Shown: piece by piece, positions 1 to 5,938 of the stretch
Layout: every line of letters starts with the position of its first letter
Position numbering within the stretch: position 1 is the first letter of the stretch
NCBI GenBank assembly: GCA_013202185.1
Contig: JABMSA010000521.1
Coordinates: 1 to 6,378, forward strand
Source of the DNA: Planctomycetota bacterium
GTDB taxonomy: Bacteria > Planctomycetota > PUPC01 > JABMSA01
Length of the DNA: 6,378 nt
Reading direction: 5' to 3'
The notes under the pieces: generated by a model
Told to the model about the DNA's origin: nothing
Seen by the model: the letters and a program-made list of their open reading frames with translations, nothing else
Database searches by the model: none
Made by a program: the position numbers and the translations under genes

Positions 1-350
1 ATCTGCTGCCATGTGCCGAGCGTGAGAGCCTTTGACACGAACGGAACGGTGATCGACGGCCCGATCAGGCTCGCGCGCAGATGCGAGTGGCCGTTGCCGT
101 CGTGCCAGGTCTCGTCGTGGTGGTAGCGGCCCGCGGGGATGAGCTTGTCGAAAAGCTCCGGAATGTCCTTCAGGAGGCCCGGCTCGTACTCGATGGTCGT
201 GAGGCCGCCGGTTGCGCCCGGAACGAATATCGTAACGATACCGTCAGTGATGCCCGTTTCGAGCAATTGGGCCTTGACGTCTTCGGTGATGTTTTCTATG
301 TCGCAGTTGCCGGATGTGCTCAGATCGAGCGTTCTGGTGACGACTGGCAT
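1..350 (-). CDS. YjbQ/UPF0047 family protein, 3' end cut off by window edge
   Basis: The gene reads leftward from an ATG at 350 and stays open to base 1, giving 116 residues. The family is usually about 130-140 residues, so only the last 20 or so are missing. Visible family signatures are the segment around residues 44-59 (PGATGGLTTIEYEPGL) and the strongly conserved DGNGHSHLRASLIGPS at 84-99, followed by a GTWQQ motif at the edge. The clustered histidines (77-78, 83, 88, 90) are the likely metal or phosphate site. The family is known as 'secondary thiamine-phosphate synthase', from weak activity of the E. coli protein; its true role is unsettled. No signal peptide is visible, so it should be cytoplasmic. 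A GGAG (complement of 360-363) lies 9 nt upstream of the ATG and supports this start. It is transcribed divergently from the sigma factor gene. Family assignment is firm; function is not. Confidence 0.9.
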   Translation of the reverse strand, partial: MPVVTRTLDLSTSGNCDIENITEDVKAQLLETGITDGIVTIFVPGATGGLTTIEYEPGLLKDIPELFDKLIPAGRYHHDETWHDGNGHSHLRASLIGPSITVPFVSKALTLGTWQQ

Positions 351-635
351 GTTTGAATTCTCCGCAACAGTTAGAGCGCCGGGGCATGATCACCCCCCGC
401 GGCGGACGCGGCAGGGCGGCCCGTACATGTAGATTTGAACAGGCGGCGGCATCATTTTCCACCGGAATCTCAGGGAATTGCAGCATTCATTTGCGATATT
501 CATTCTTCGTATGCCGGCCTCAGCGGCCCGAATGCCGCCGTGCGCTCAACCCCGACGCCGCCATCTGCGATTCGCGTGCAGGCAGAGGGCGTCTCTAAAA
601 TGGCATCGCGAGAGGCGCACACGAAAAAAAGCTGC

Positions 636-664
636 TTGATATCTCCGGCCTCCACGGGTATAAT
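636..664 (+). promoter_or_regulatory. Sigma-70-type promoter of the sigma factor gene
   Basis: The -35 element TTGATA (636-641) is separated by exactly 17 bp from a perfect TATAAT -10 element (659-664). An A-tract (624-630) lies just upstream and could act as a weak UP element. The predicted start of transcription is near 670-672. That leaves a leader of only about 20 nt containing the ribosome binding site, which rules out the longer upstream reading frame as protein. Such a near-consensus promoter suggests constitutive expression by the housekeeping polymerase. Confidence 0.85.
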
Positions 665-675
665 GATATTTCAGC

Positions 676-680
676 AGGAG
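676..680 (+). promoter_or_regulatory. Ribosome binding site AGGAG that sets the sigma factor start
   Basis: AGGAG lies 9 nt before the ATG at 690 and just inside the predicted transcript. With the promoter, it selects this ATG over the in-frame ATG at 435. A second purine run, GGAGG at 771-775, lies further in and is discussed under findings. Confidence 0.75.
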
Positions 681-689
681 TCATACTGG

Positions 690-1586
690 ATGAATTCGCC
701 GGCGGGCAGTCAGACTCGTCGCGCGGGCCTGCGTGTCTTTGCTTTAATTTTGCTGCCGTCCTCTGTCTCGGGAGGCTTTCAGATCAGCAGAGAGTTCAAT
801 CTTCAGGCTTACCTCAAAGATATCGGCACTGTCAAGCTCCTCAGCCGGAAAGAAGAGAAGGAACTCGCCGAGAAGCAGGCCCAGGGCGACCTGGAGGCGC
901 GCGACATGCTGATAACGGCCAACCTGCGCCTCGTGGTGAGCATCGCGAAAAACTACACCGACCGCGGGATCTCGTTTATGGACCTCATCGAGGAAGGCAA
1001 CCTCGGCCTCATGAAGGCCGCCCAGAGATTCGACCCCTCGATGGACCTCCGATTCAGCACATATGCAACATGGTGGATCAGGCAGGCAATACGGCGCGCA
1101 ATCTCAAGCTCCAAGATGGTACGCACGCCCTCGTACATGGTAGAGCTGATCACCAAGCTAAAGAACTCCGAGGGCGAACTCTCGGCCAGGCTCGGCCGCC
1201 AACCCACCATCGACGAAATCGCACTCGAAACCGACAACGAAACCTGGCGGCTCAGAAAAGCCATCAGCGCATACAGGTCGACCAATCAGCCGCTGAGCCT
1301 CGATCTGCTCTGCTCGCTCAACGAAACAATCAAGGACGACCACATCGGCAGGCCCGAAGACGCACTCGTCGACGAGCAGGAACGCGAAGAGGTCAGCCAG
1401 ATTCTCGACTCGATAGGAACTCGCGAGGCAGAAGTGCTCCGCATGAGATACGGCATCGGTTACGACGAGCCGCTCACACTCGAGGAGGTCGGAGCCAGGC
1501 TCAACATCACACGCGAACGTGTGAGGCAGATCGAAAACGAGTCGCTCGAAAAACTGCACGCGATCCTTGAAGAGCGAGAAGAATGA
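690..1586 (+). CDS. RNA polymerase sigma factor, sigma-70 family, compact RpoD/SigA type
   Basis: This is a 298-residue primary-like (group 1/2) sigma factor that directs core polymerase to -10/-35 promoters. There is no region 1.1. Region 1.2 begins near residue 33 (SREFNLQAYLKDIG). Region 2 covers about 70-140, with the core-binding and -10 melting segment including DLIEEGNLGLMKA (98-110) and STYATWWIRQAI (123-134). Region 3 starts at VRTPSYM (144-150). Region 4 covers about 228-294, with the helix-turn-helix TLEEVGARLNITRERVRQIE (263-282), which keeps the arginines that read the -35. The position matching E. coli RpoD T440 is Arg135. The first 30 residues are unlike the family and include a short hydrophobic run (FALILLP). 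The start at 690 is chosen from promoter and ribosome site. apt follows 61 bp later. The length suggests an accessory group 2 factor rather than the genome's only housekeeping one, but this is inference. Confidence 0.93.
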   Translation: MNSPAGSQTRRAGLRVFALILLPSSVSGGFQISREFNLQAYLKDIGTVKLLSRKEEKELAEKQAQGDLEARDMLITANLRLVVSIAKNYTDRGISFMDLIEEGNLGLMKAAQRFDPSMDLRFSTYATWWIRQAIRRAISSSKMVRTPSYMVELITKLKNSEGELSARLGRQPTIDEIALETDNETWRLRKAISAYRSTNQPLSLDLLCSLNETIKDDHIGRPEDALVDEQEREEVSQILDSIGTREAEVLRMRYGIGYDEPLTLEEVGARLNITRERVRQIENESLEKLHAILEEREE

Positions 1587-1647
1587 CCGGCCAGGACCGA
1601 ACCGGCGAGCGCCCGACTATCTTCACCGGACACGAGGAACCCACCAA

Positions 1648-2172
1648 ATGCCCGATCTGAAACAGACCATCAGGACCATACCCGATTTCCCCAAGCCCGG
1701 CATCATGTTCCGCGATATCACAACCCTCCTCCAGGACCCCGACGCACTGTGCATGGTCGTCGACAAGATTGCCGAGCACTTTGACGAGGGCAGCGTGGAC
1801 GTGGTAGTGGGCGCCGAAGCACGCGGATTCATCTTCGGATCCGCCATCGCATGCAAGCTCGGCGCCGGATTCGTGCCCGTGCGCAAGCCCGGCAAGCTGC
1901 CCGCCGAAACCATAAGCGTCACATACGAACTCGAGTACGGCACCGATACCGTCGAAATCCACAAAGACGCCATCAAGCCCGGCCAGCGCGTGTTGATGAT
2001 GGACGACCTCCTCGCCACCGGCGGCACAATGGCCGCGTGCTGCGAGCTTGTCGAAAAACTCGGCGGCGAAATCATCGGATGCGCATTCGTCATCGAGCTC
2101 AGCTTCCTCAACGGCCGCGCCAAACTGGCCAAATACGACATACTCTCGCTCGTCGACTACGACAGCGAATAA
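1648..2172 (+). CDS. apt: Adenine phosphoribosyltransferase
   Basis: This purine-salvage enzyme converts adenine and PRPP to AMP and pyrophosphate in the cytoplasm. The 174-residue product matches the usual length of the family. In order it shows the N-terminal FPKPGIMFRDITTLL (14-28), the EARGF segment (57-61), the flexible hood loop with RKPGKLP and LEYGTD (79-100), and the PRPP-binding motif VLMMDDLLATGGT (115-127). The adjacent acidic pair D119-D120 and the TGGT turn are intact, so the enzyme should be active. The ATG at 1648 is preceded by GAGGA (1634-1638) with a 9-nt gap. An in-frame ATG at 1567 lies inside the sigma gene and would add 27 residues unlike the family, so it is rejected. 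It lies 61 bp after the sigma factor with no terminator visible between them, so the two are probably co-transcribed. No hairpin-plus-T-run terminator is seen after the stop. Confidence 0.96.
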   Translation: MPDLKQTIRTIPDFPKPGIMFRDITTLLQDPDALCMVVDKIAEHFDEGSVDVVVGAEARGFIFGSAIACKLGAGFVPVRKPGKLPAETISVTYELEYGTDTVEIHKDAIKPGQRVLMMDDLLATGGTMAACCELVEKLGGEIIGCAFVIELSFLNGRAKLAKYDILSLVDYDSE

Positions 2173-2214
2173 CGCCGCACCGCTACAGCACCTGCGCGAA
2201 TCGCCTGCCTCCCC

Positions 2215-2243
2215 TTGATACCGCCGCCGCTTTTCTGTAATAT
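2215..2243 (+). promoter_or_regulatory. Probable sigma-70-type promoter of the URO-D/enolase-superfamily unit
   Basis: TTGATA (2215-2220) is followed after 17 bp by TAATAT (2238-2243), in an AT-rich island within GC-rich surroundings. The -35 hexamer and the spacer length are the same as for the sigma factor promoter at 636-664; the -10 is a poorer match. Transcription should start near 2250, giving a leader of about 86 nt before the ATG at 2336. An alternative -10, TATAGT at 2241, would need a 20-bp spacer and is less likely. Confidence 0.6.
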
Positions 2244-2260
2244 AGTGATCTGACCGGTGA

Positions 2261-2280
2261 CGGCGGAAGATAACCCGCCG
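2261..2280 (+). promoter_or_regulatory. Leader hairpin upstream of the URO-D-like gene
   Basis: A 6-bp all-GC stem (CGGCGG at 2261-2266 with CCGCCG at 2275-2280) encloses an 8-nt A-rich loop, just downstream of the predicted transcription start. A smaller CCGG-AAA-CCGG hairpin (2312-2322) stands directly before the ribosome binding site AGGAG (2325-2329). There is no T-run, so this is not an intrinsic terminator for apt. It may stabilise the transcript or play a regulatory role. It matches no riboswitch class I know, and GC-rich DNA yields such stems by chance. Confidence 0.3.
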
Positions 2281-2335
2281 GACTGATGATGGAGTCTTAC
2301 ATCTCGACGACCCGGAAACCGGCCAGGAGAACCAA

Positions 2336-3394
2336 ATGTCATACGAAGATGGAATGGCCGCGATCAACCTCGAAATGCCCAAACGAATCCCCCGCACCGA
2401 GTATTCACCCGAGGGCCACTATCCACTGCAGAAGGCCGTGACCGGCATCGACGTCTGCGCCGACAGCCCCGATGAGGTACGGCGCGAAGCCTGGCTGGCT
2501 TTCATCAGGGCGTGGAACTACGATTTCTTCTGGGCCACCAACATCGCCGGCGGAATATTCGAAGGAAAATGCTCCAGCATGGGCCACGCGGTTTACGCGG
2601 AAAAAGGCACGGACTTCAACCCGAACATCACCAACCTCTACGATGATCCGGAAGAAGCCCTCAACCTTGACATGTGGGAACAATACGGCACGAGAGACAA
2701 AAAAGAAATCACGAAGTTCTTCGAAGATTGCTACAAGGGAATGTGCCAGGGCACGCCCGACGGCGTCAACATGACCGGAATCTACACCACCTGCATCTCG
2801 GGGCTCATCGACATCTTCGGATGGGAGATGCTGCTGCTGGCCGCCGGCACCGACCAGGTGCGATTCGGCCAGCTCACCAACCGCTACGCCGAGTGGATAC
2901 AGCAATACTTCGATGCACTCGCCGACGCCGACGTGCCCGTAGTAATGATCCACGACGACATGGTCTGGACCGAAGGCCCTTTCATCTCGCCCGACTGGTA
3001 CCGCAAATACGTCTTCCCCAATTTCAAGAAATACTTCGCCCCGCTCATCGACAGCGGCAAGAAGATCATATTTACGGCCGACGGCAACTACACCGAGTTC
3101 ATCGACGACCTCGTCGGCTGCGGAGTGCACGGCTTCGTGCTCGAGCCCCTCACCGACATGGCATACATCGCCGAGCGCTACGGCCAAACGCACGCTTTCA
3201 TCGGCAACGCCGACACACGCATCCTCCTTCGCAACAACAAGGCCGATATCCGCGCCGAAGTCGAGCGATGCATCAACATCGGCAAAAACTGCCCCGGCTA
3301 CTTCATGGCAGTCGGCAACCACATCCCGCCCAACACTCCGGTGGAGGCGGCGCTGTACTATAATGAGTGCTACGAAAAATTGAGCAAGCGGTAG
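2336..3394 (+). CDS. URO-D superfamily protein (uroporphyrinogen decarboxylase-like / methyltransferase-like), atypical active site
   Basis: This 352-residue soluble protein has the TIM-barrel fold of the HemE/MtaA/CmuA superfamily. The signs are IPRTEYS near residue 18, an acidic strand end HDDMVW (206-211), the segment FTADGNYTEFIDDL (246-259), LEPLTDM, a GNADTR strand and the closing GNHIPPNTPVE (327-337). It is not a true HemE: the RQAGR substrate motif of that enzyme is absent. Cobamide-dependent methyltransferases of this fold use a His-x-Cys plus a distal Cys to hold zinc. Here the aligned positions read T247-A-D249, and the distal site reads A-V-G-N-H, so the zinc site is changed or lost. 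No signal peptide is present, so it acts in the cytoplasm. The start has AGGAG 6 nt upstream. It is first in a unit with two exported enolase-superfamily enzymes (39-bp gap). Fold is confident; reaction and substrate are unknown. Confidence 0.88.
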   Translation: MSYEDGMAAINLEMPKRIPRTEYSPEGHYPLQKAVTGIDVCADSPDEVRREAWLAFIRAWNYDFFWATNIAGGIFEGKCSSMGHAVYAEKGTDFNPNITNLYDDPEEALNLDMWEQYGTRDKKEITKFFEDCYKGMCQGTPDGVNMTGIYTTCISGLIDIFGWEMLLLAAGTDQVRFGQLTNRYAEWIQQYFDALADADVPVVMIHDDMVWTEGPFISPDWYRKYVFPNFKKYFAPLIDSGKKIIFTADGNYTEFIDDLVGCGVHGFVLEPLTDMAYIAERYGQTHAFIGNADTRILLRNNKADIRAEVERCINIGKNCPGYFMAVGNHIPPNTPVEAALYYNECYEKLSKR

Positions 3395-3433
3395 GCCCGC
3401 CAATTCCGGCCGCGCTGGAACAAGGAGACTGCA

Positions 3434-4648
3434 ATGCAACATCCAACCTATCGACCGACGGTCAGCAGGCGCCGGCTGCTGAAATCAATCGGGGCGGCCG
3501 CAGCCGGCGCTGCACTGCTGCCCGCGTTCGGCATTGCCGAAGATAACCCCTCCGCCGAAGTGGAAGACAAGGCCACCAACATCCGCGTGACCGAACTGCA
3601 CGCGTTCGTCCTGACAGGGCGCGTCATCCTCAAGATCAACACCAACTTCGGCGTCAGCGGCTGGGGCGAGATCAAGCACCTCGACCTCCCCGTCGCCGCA
3701 ATGCTGGCACGGTCGATGTTCAACGCCATCAAGGACGAAAACCCCACCCGCATCGAGTACCTCTGGCAGAAGATGTATCGCGCCCACCGCGACCAGCGCG
3801 GCGGACCGTTCATGGTATCGACGATAGCCGGCATCGACATGGCCCTGTGGGACATCGCCGGCAAGCTGCACCGCGTGCCCGTTTACCGTCTGCTCGGCGG
3901 CCCCACACGCAGCAAGATACGGTTCTACCCGACGGCACAGGCGAAGAAAATCGCGCCCGGCGGCCCCCGGCCGTTCTCGGGCACCCCGCGCGACATCAAG
4001 GGCATGGTCGATCACATCAAGCAGATCCGCAAGCAGGTCGGCCCCGACGGCGCCGTCATGTTCGACGCACATAGTTGCCTGCCGCCGGCCACCGTCATTC
4101 AATTCGCCAACGCCATCGAGCCATACGACGTGCTCTTCATCGAGGAGCCCTGGGTGCCCGGCAACATCGAAGTGGCCAAGAGAATCCGCAAGTCGGTGCG
4201 CGTGCCCCTTGCCACCGGCGAGCGTGACCGCACCATCTGGGGGCTCCTGCCGTATCTGCACGAGGGCGTGGTCGACATCCTCCAGCCCGACGTCGGCCCG
4301 GCGGGCGGCATCAGCCAGATGAAAAAAATCGCCGCCATCGCCGAAGCCTACCACGTGCCCCTGGCACCGCACAACGGCCTGTCGGCGCTCGGCCTCACCG
4401 CCAGCTTCCATGTGGTCGCCTCTATTCCGATGTTCCTGATCCACGAGGGCTACCTCGGCCAGGCGGCCAACATCGCCCGCAAGAACTGGACCATCGACAA
4501 GAACGGCTACGCATCGCTGCCGGAGGGCGTGGGCCTGTGCGTGGACGTCGACGAAAAAGCCCTCGTCGCAACCGCAGCCGAAGTGCCCAAAGGGGCCCGC
4601 GGATGGAGCAGCCCGAGACTCGAAGACGGCAGCGTGGCGGATTACTAA
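3434..4648 (+). CDS. Tat-exported enolase-superfamily enzyme (mandelate racemase/galactonate dehydratase-like), copy 1
   Basis: The 404-residue protein has a twin-arginine signal SRRRLLK (11-17), an alanine-rich hydrophobic stretch (19-33) and a likely cleavage after A35, so it should be exported folded. The capping domain follows (about 50-155, with LWQKMYR and IAGIDMALWDIAGK), then the barrel. Likely Mg2+ ligands are D211, E237 and E263. Likely catalytic residues are H213 (in FDAHS) and the D286/H313 dyad (QPD, APHN), with E338 as partner. The match to E. coli DgoD extends to the C-terminal DGSVADY, which argues for an acid-sugar dehydratase. The segment between KIRFY (161-165) and FDAH is about 20 residues shorter than in DgoD. 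AAGGAG lies 6 nt before the ATG. It is followed by a paralog with a one-base stop/start overlap. Substrate is unknown; a racemase or epimerase role is also possible. Confidence 0.92.
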   Translation: MQHPTYRPTVSRRRLLKSIGAAAAGAALLPAFGIAEDNPSAEVEDKATNIRVTELHAFVLTGRVILKINTNFGVSGWGEIKHLDLPVAAMLARSMFNAIKDENPTRIEYLWQKMYRAHRDQRGGPFMVSTIAGIDMALWDIAGKLHRVPVYRLLGGPTRSKIRFYPTAQAKKIAPGGPRPFSGTPRDIKGMVDHIKQIRKQVGPDGAVMFDAHSCLPPATVIQFANAIEPYDVLFIEEPWVPGNIEVAKRIRKSVRVPLATGERDRTIWGLLPYLHEGVVDILQPDVGPAGGISQMKKIAAIAEAYHVPLAPHNGLSALGLTASFHVVASIPMFLIHEGYLGQAANIARKNWTIDKNGYASLPEGVGLCVDVDEKALVATAAEVPKGARGWSSPRLEDGSVADY

Positions 4649-5888
4649 TGGCCCAATACCACCACAATGAGATGAAACGTCCGTCAACCGTCAGCAGGCG
4701 CCGGCTCCTGAAATCTCTTGGCGCGGCGGGTGCGCTCGCGGCGGGTGGCGCCCTCTTTCCAGAGATTCTGTTCGCCGAAGACAGCCCCGCCTCCGACGTC
4801 GAGGACAGCGCCTCCGGCATCCGCGTCACCGATCTGCAGCCGCACCCGGCCGGCGACCGCGTGTATGTGAAGATCGAGACAAACTTCGGCGTCAGCGGTT
4901 GGGGCGAGATCAAGGGCATAGAGCCGAACACGGCCGCAACGCTCGCGAGGTCGATGTTCCAGATACTCAAGAACGAGAACCCCACGCGCATCGAGCACCT
5001 CTGGCAGCGGATGTATCGGTCGCACCGCAACCAGCGCGGCGGGGCGTTCATGGTGCACACCATCGCAGGCATAGATATGGCCCTGTGGGACATCGCCGGC
5101 AAGCTATGGCGGGTGCCGGTTTATCGGCTGCTGGGCGGCCCGACGCGCGAGAAGATCCGCGTCTATCCGTCGGCGAGGGCCACCAAGCTGACGCCCGGCG
5201 GCTCGCACGAGCACTCGAGCGGCCCGAAGGCCATCGACGCCATGGTGCAGCGGGTGAAGCAGGCGCGCGAAAGGCTCGGCCCCGACGGCGCCGTGATGTT
5301 CGACGCGCACTCGATGCTGCCCGTCGCAACGCTCATTCAATTCGCCAACGCCATCGAGCCTTATGACCTGCTGTTCATCGAAGAGCCCTGGCTACCGGAC
5401 AACATCGAGGTGGCCAAGAAGATCCGCAACTCGGTGCGCGTGCCCCTTGCCACCGGCGAACGCGACCGCACGATCTGGGGCGTGCTGCCATACCTCCACG
5501 AGCAGGTGATCGACGTCCTCCAGCCCGACGTCGGCTACACGGGCGGCATCAGTCAGATGAAAAAGATCGCCGCCCTCGCCGAAGCCTACCACGTCCCGCT
5601 CGCCCCGCACAACACCCAATCGTATCTCGGCATCAGCGCCAGCTTCCACGTGGCCGCGTCCGTTCCCTTCTTCCTCATCCACGAATGCTACCACGACGCC
5701 GCCCTCGCCAAGATCGCCCGCAAGCACTGGACCGTCGACAAGGCCGGCAACGCATCACTGCCCGAGGGAATCGGCCTTTGCGTCGACATCGACGAGGCCG
5801 CAATAGCAGAAAGGAACGCCGATGCGAGGTACAAATTCGGCTGGCCGGATGCGAGGCTGAGGGATGGCAGCGTGGCGGATTATTGATG
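3461..5888 (+). repeat. Tandem gene duplication: two diverged copies of an approximately 1.2-kb unit
   Basis: The two enolase-superfamily genes are diverged direct repeats about 1.23 kb apart. The clearest DNA-level anchor is a 26-base block covering the twin-arginine codons, at 3461-3486 and 4690-4715, with a single mismatch. The ends also match: both close with GGCAGCGTGGCGGATTA, then a stop that overlaps an ATGG (TAATGG at 4646-4651, TGATGG at 5884-5889). Many silent differences between copies show an old duplication or two related genes brought together, not an assembly artefact. Confidence 0.85.
4648..5886 (+). CDS. Tat-exported enolase-superfamily enzyme (mandelate racemase/galactonate dehydratase-like), copy 2
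   Basis: This is a close paralog of the preceding gene, with 412 residues from the ATG at 4648. It has a Tat signal (SRRRLLK, 16-22), a hydrophobic stretch (24-39) and a likely cleavage near FA|ED (43/44). All predicted metal and catalytic residues are kept: D219, H221, E245, E271, D294, H321, E346. The same shortened barrel segment is present. Differences from copy 1 gather near the active-site mouth: GYTGGI for GPAGGI, TQSYLGIS for GLSALGLT, and HECYHDAA for HEGYLGQA. The two likely handle different substrates or steps. The start overlaps the previous stop (TAATG), which suggests translational coupling, with a weak GGCGG 7 nt upstream. An in-frame ATG at 4672 would also keep the signal peptide and give exactly 404 residues. 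No further gene follows on this strand in the window. Confidence 0.92.
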   Translation: MAQYHHNEMKRPSTVSRRRLLKSLGAAGALAAGGALFPEILFAEDSPASDVEDSASGIRVTDLQPHPAGDRVYVKIETNFGVSGWGEIKGIEPNTAATLARSMFQILKNENPTRIEHLWQRMYRSHRNQRGGAFMVHTIAGIDMALWDIAGKLWRVPVYRLLGGPTREKIRVYPSARATKLTPGGSHEHSSGPKAIDAMVQRVKQARERLGPDGAVMFDAHSMLPVATLIQFANAIEPYDLLFIEEPWLPDNIEVAKKIRNSVRVPLATGERDRTIWGVLPYLHEQVIDVLQPDVGYTGGISQMKKIAALAEAYHVPLAPHNTQSYLGISASFHVAASVPFFLIHECYHDAALAKIARKHWTVDKAGNASLPEGIGLCVDIDEAAIAERNADARYKFGWPDARLRDGSVADY

Positions 5889-5893
5889 GGGGA

Positions 5894-5938
5894 GGGGGCG
5901 CCGAGTTCGTTGTTGCGATGTATCTACAAATCGCCCCC
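5894..5938. terminator. GC-rich inverted repeat at the convergent gene junction
   Basis: GGGGGCG (5894-5900) and CGCCCCC (5932-5938) form a perfect 7-bp stem around a 31-nt loop. The repeat spans the 37-bp gap between the two convergent stop codons and reaches into the end of the DUF5615 gene. It could help end transcription from both sides. The loop is long and neither strand has a clean T-run directly after the stem, so it is a weak candidate. Confidence 0.25.

Larger units (their letters stand above)
351..689. other. Divergent intergenic region between yjbQ-like gene and sigma factor gene
   Basis: These 339 bases hold no convincing gene. The sigma factor reading frame happens to stay open back to an ATG at 435. 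That stretch lies upstream of a strong promoter, and its translation (rich in R, P, S and A) resembles no protein I know, so I treat it as non-coding. The part nearest the yjbQ-like gene (about 380-425) is very GC-rich and shows no clear promoter for the leftward gene. The right part carries an A-tract (624-630) followed directly by the sigma factor promoter. No tRNA-like or other RNA fold was recognised. Confidence 0.6.

Noticed and set aside
380..425. GC-rich block with CCGCGG and ACATGT palindromes as an operator for the yjbQ-like gene
   Set aside because: The palindromes are only six bases long and no promoter could be placed beside them.
435..689. N-terminal extension of the sigma factor frame back to an ATG at 435
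   Set aside because: A near-consensus promoter (636-664) lies inside it, the ATG at 690 has its own ribosome site, and the extra 85 residues resemble no sigma factor region.
1567..1647. Earlier in-frame ATG for apt
   Set aside because: It overlaps the end of the sigma gene and would add 27 residues unlike the Apt N-terminus. The ATG at 1648 has GAGGA at good spacing and gives the normal family length.
2173..2260. Intrinsic terminator for apt around the CCGCCGCCGC-TTTT stretch
   Set aside because: The GC run before the T-run has no pairing partner upstream, and the stretch lies within the proposed promoter spacer.
1586..2328. Repeated 11-base string ACCGGCCAGGA after the sigma stop (1586-1596) and before the URO-D ribosome site (2318-2328)
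   Set aside because: It is short, GC-rich and without matching flanks, so chance is the best explanation.
2286..2458. Possible upstream short ORF (ATGATGGAG) in the leader of the URO-D gene
   Set aside because: It has no ribosome site, and it runs out of frame deep into the URO-D gene with an unremarkable product.
2405..3442. Long open frames opposite the URO-D gene, and similar ones opposite the enolase-superfamily genes (3485-4687, 4422-5102)
   Set aside because: They are mirror frames of GC-rich coding sequence. Their products are low-complexity (V, D, G, A, H or R-rich) with no family motifs, while the + strand genes are clear.
4537..4647. Earlier in-frame ATG for the second enolase-superfamily gene
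   Set aside because: It would put 37 arginine-rich residues before the Tat signal and overlap copy 1 by 112 bases. The TAATG start and the signal peptide position fit much better.
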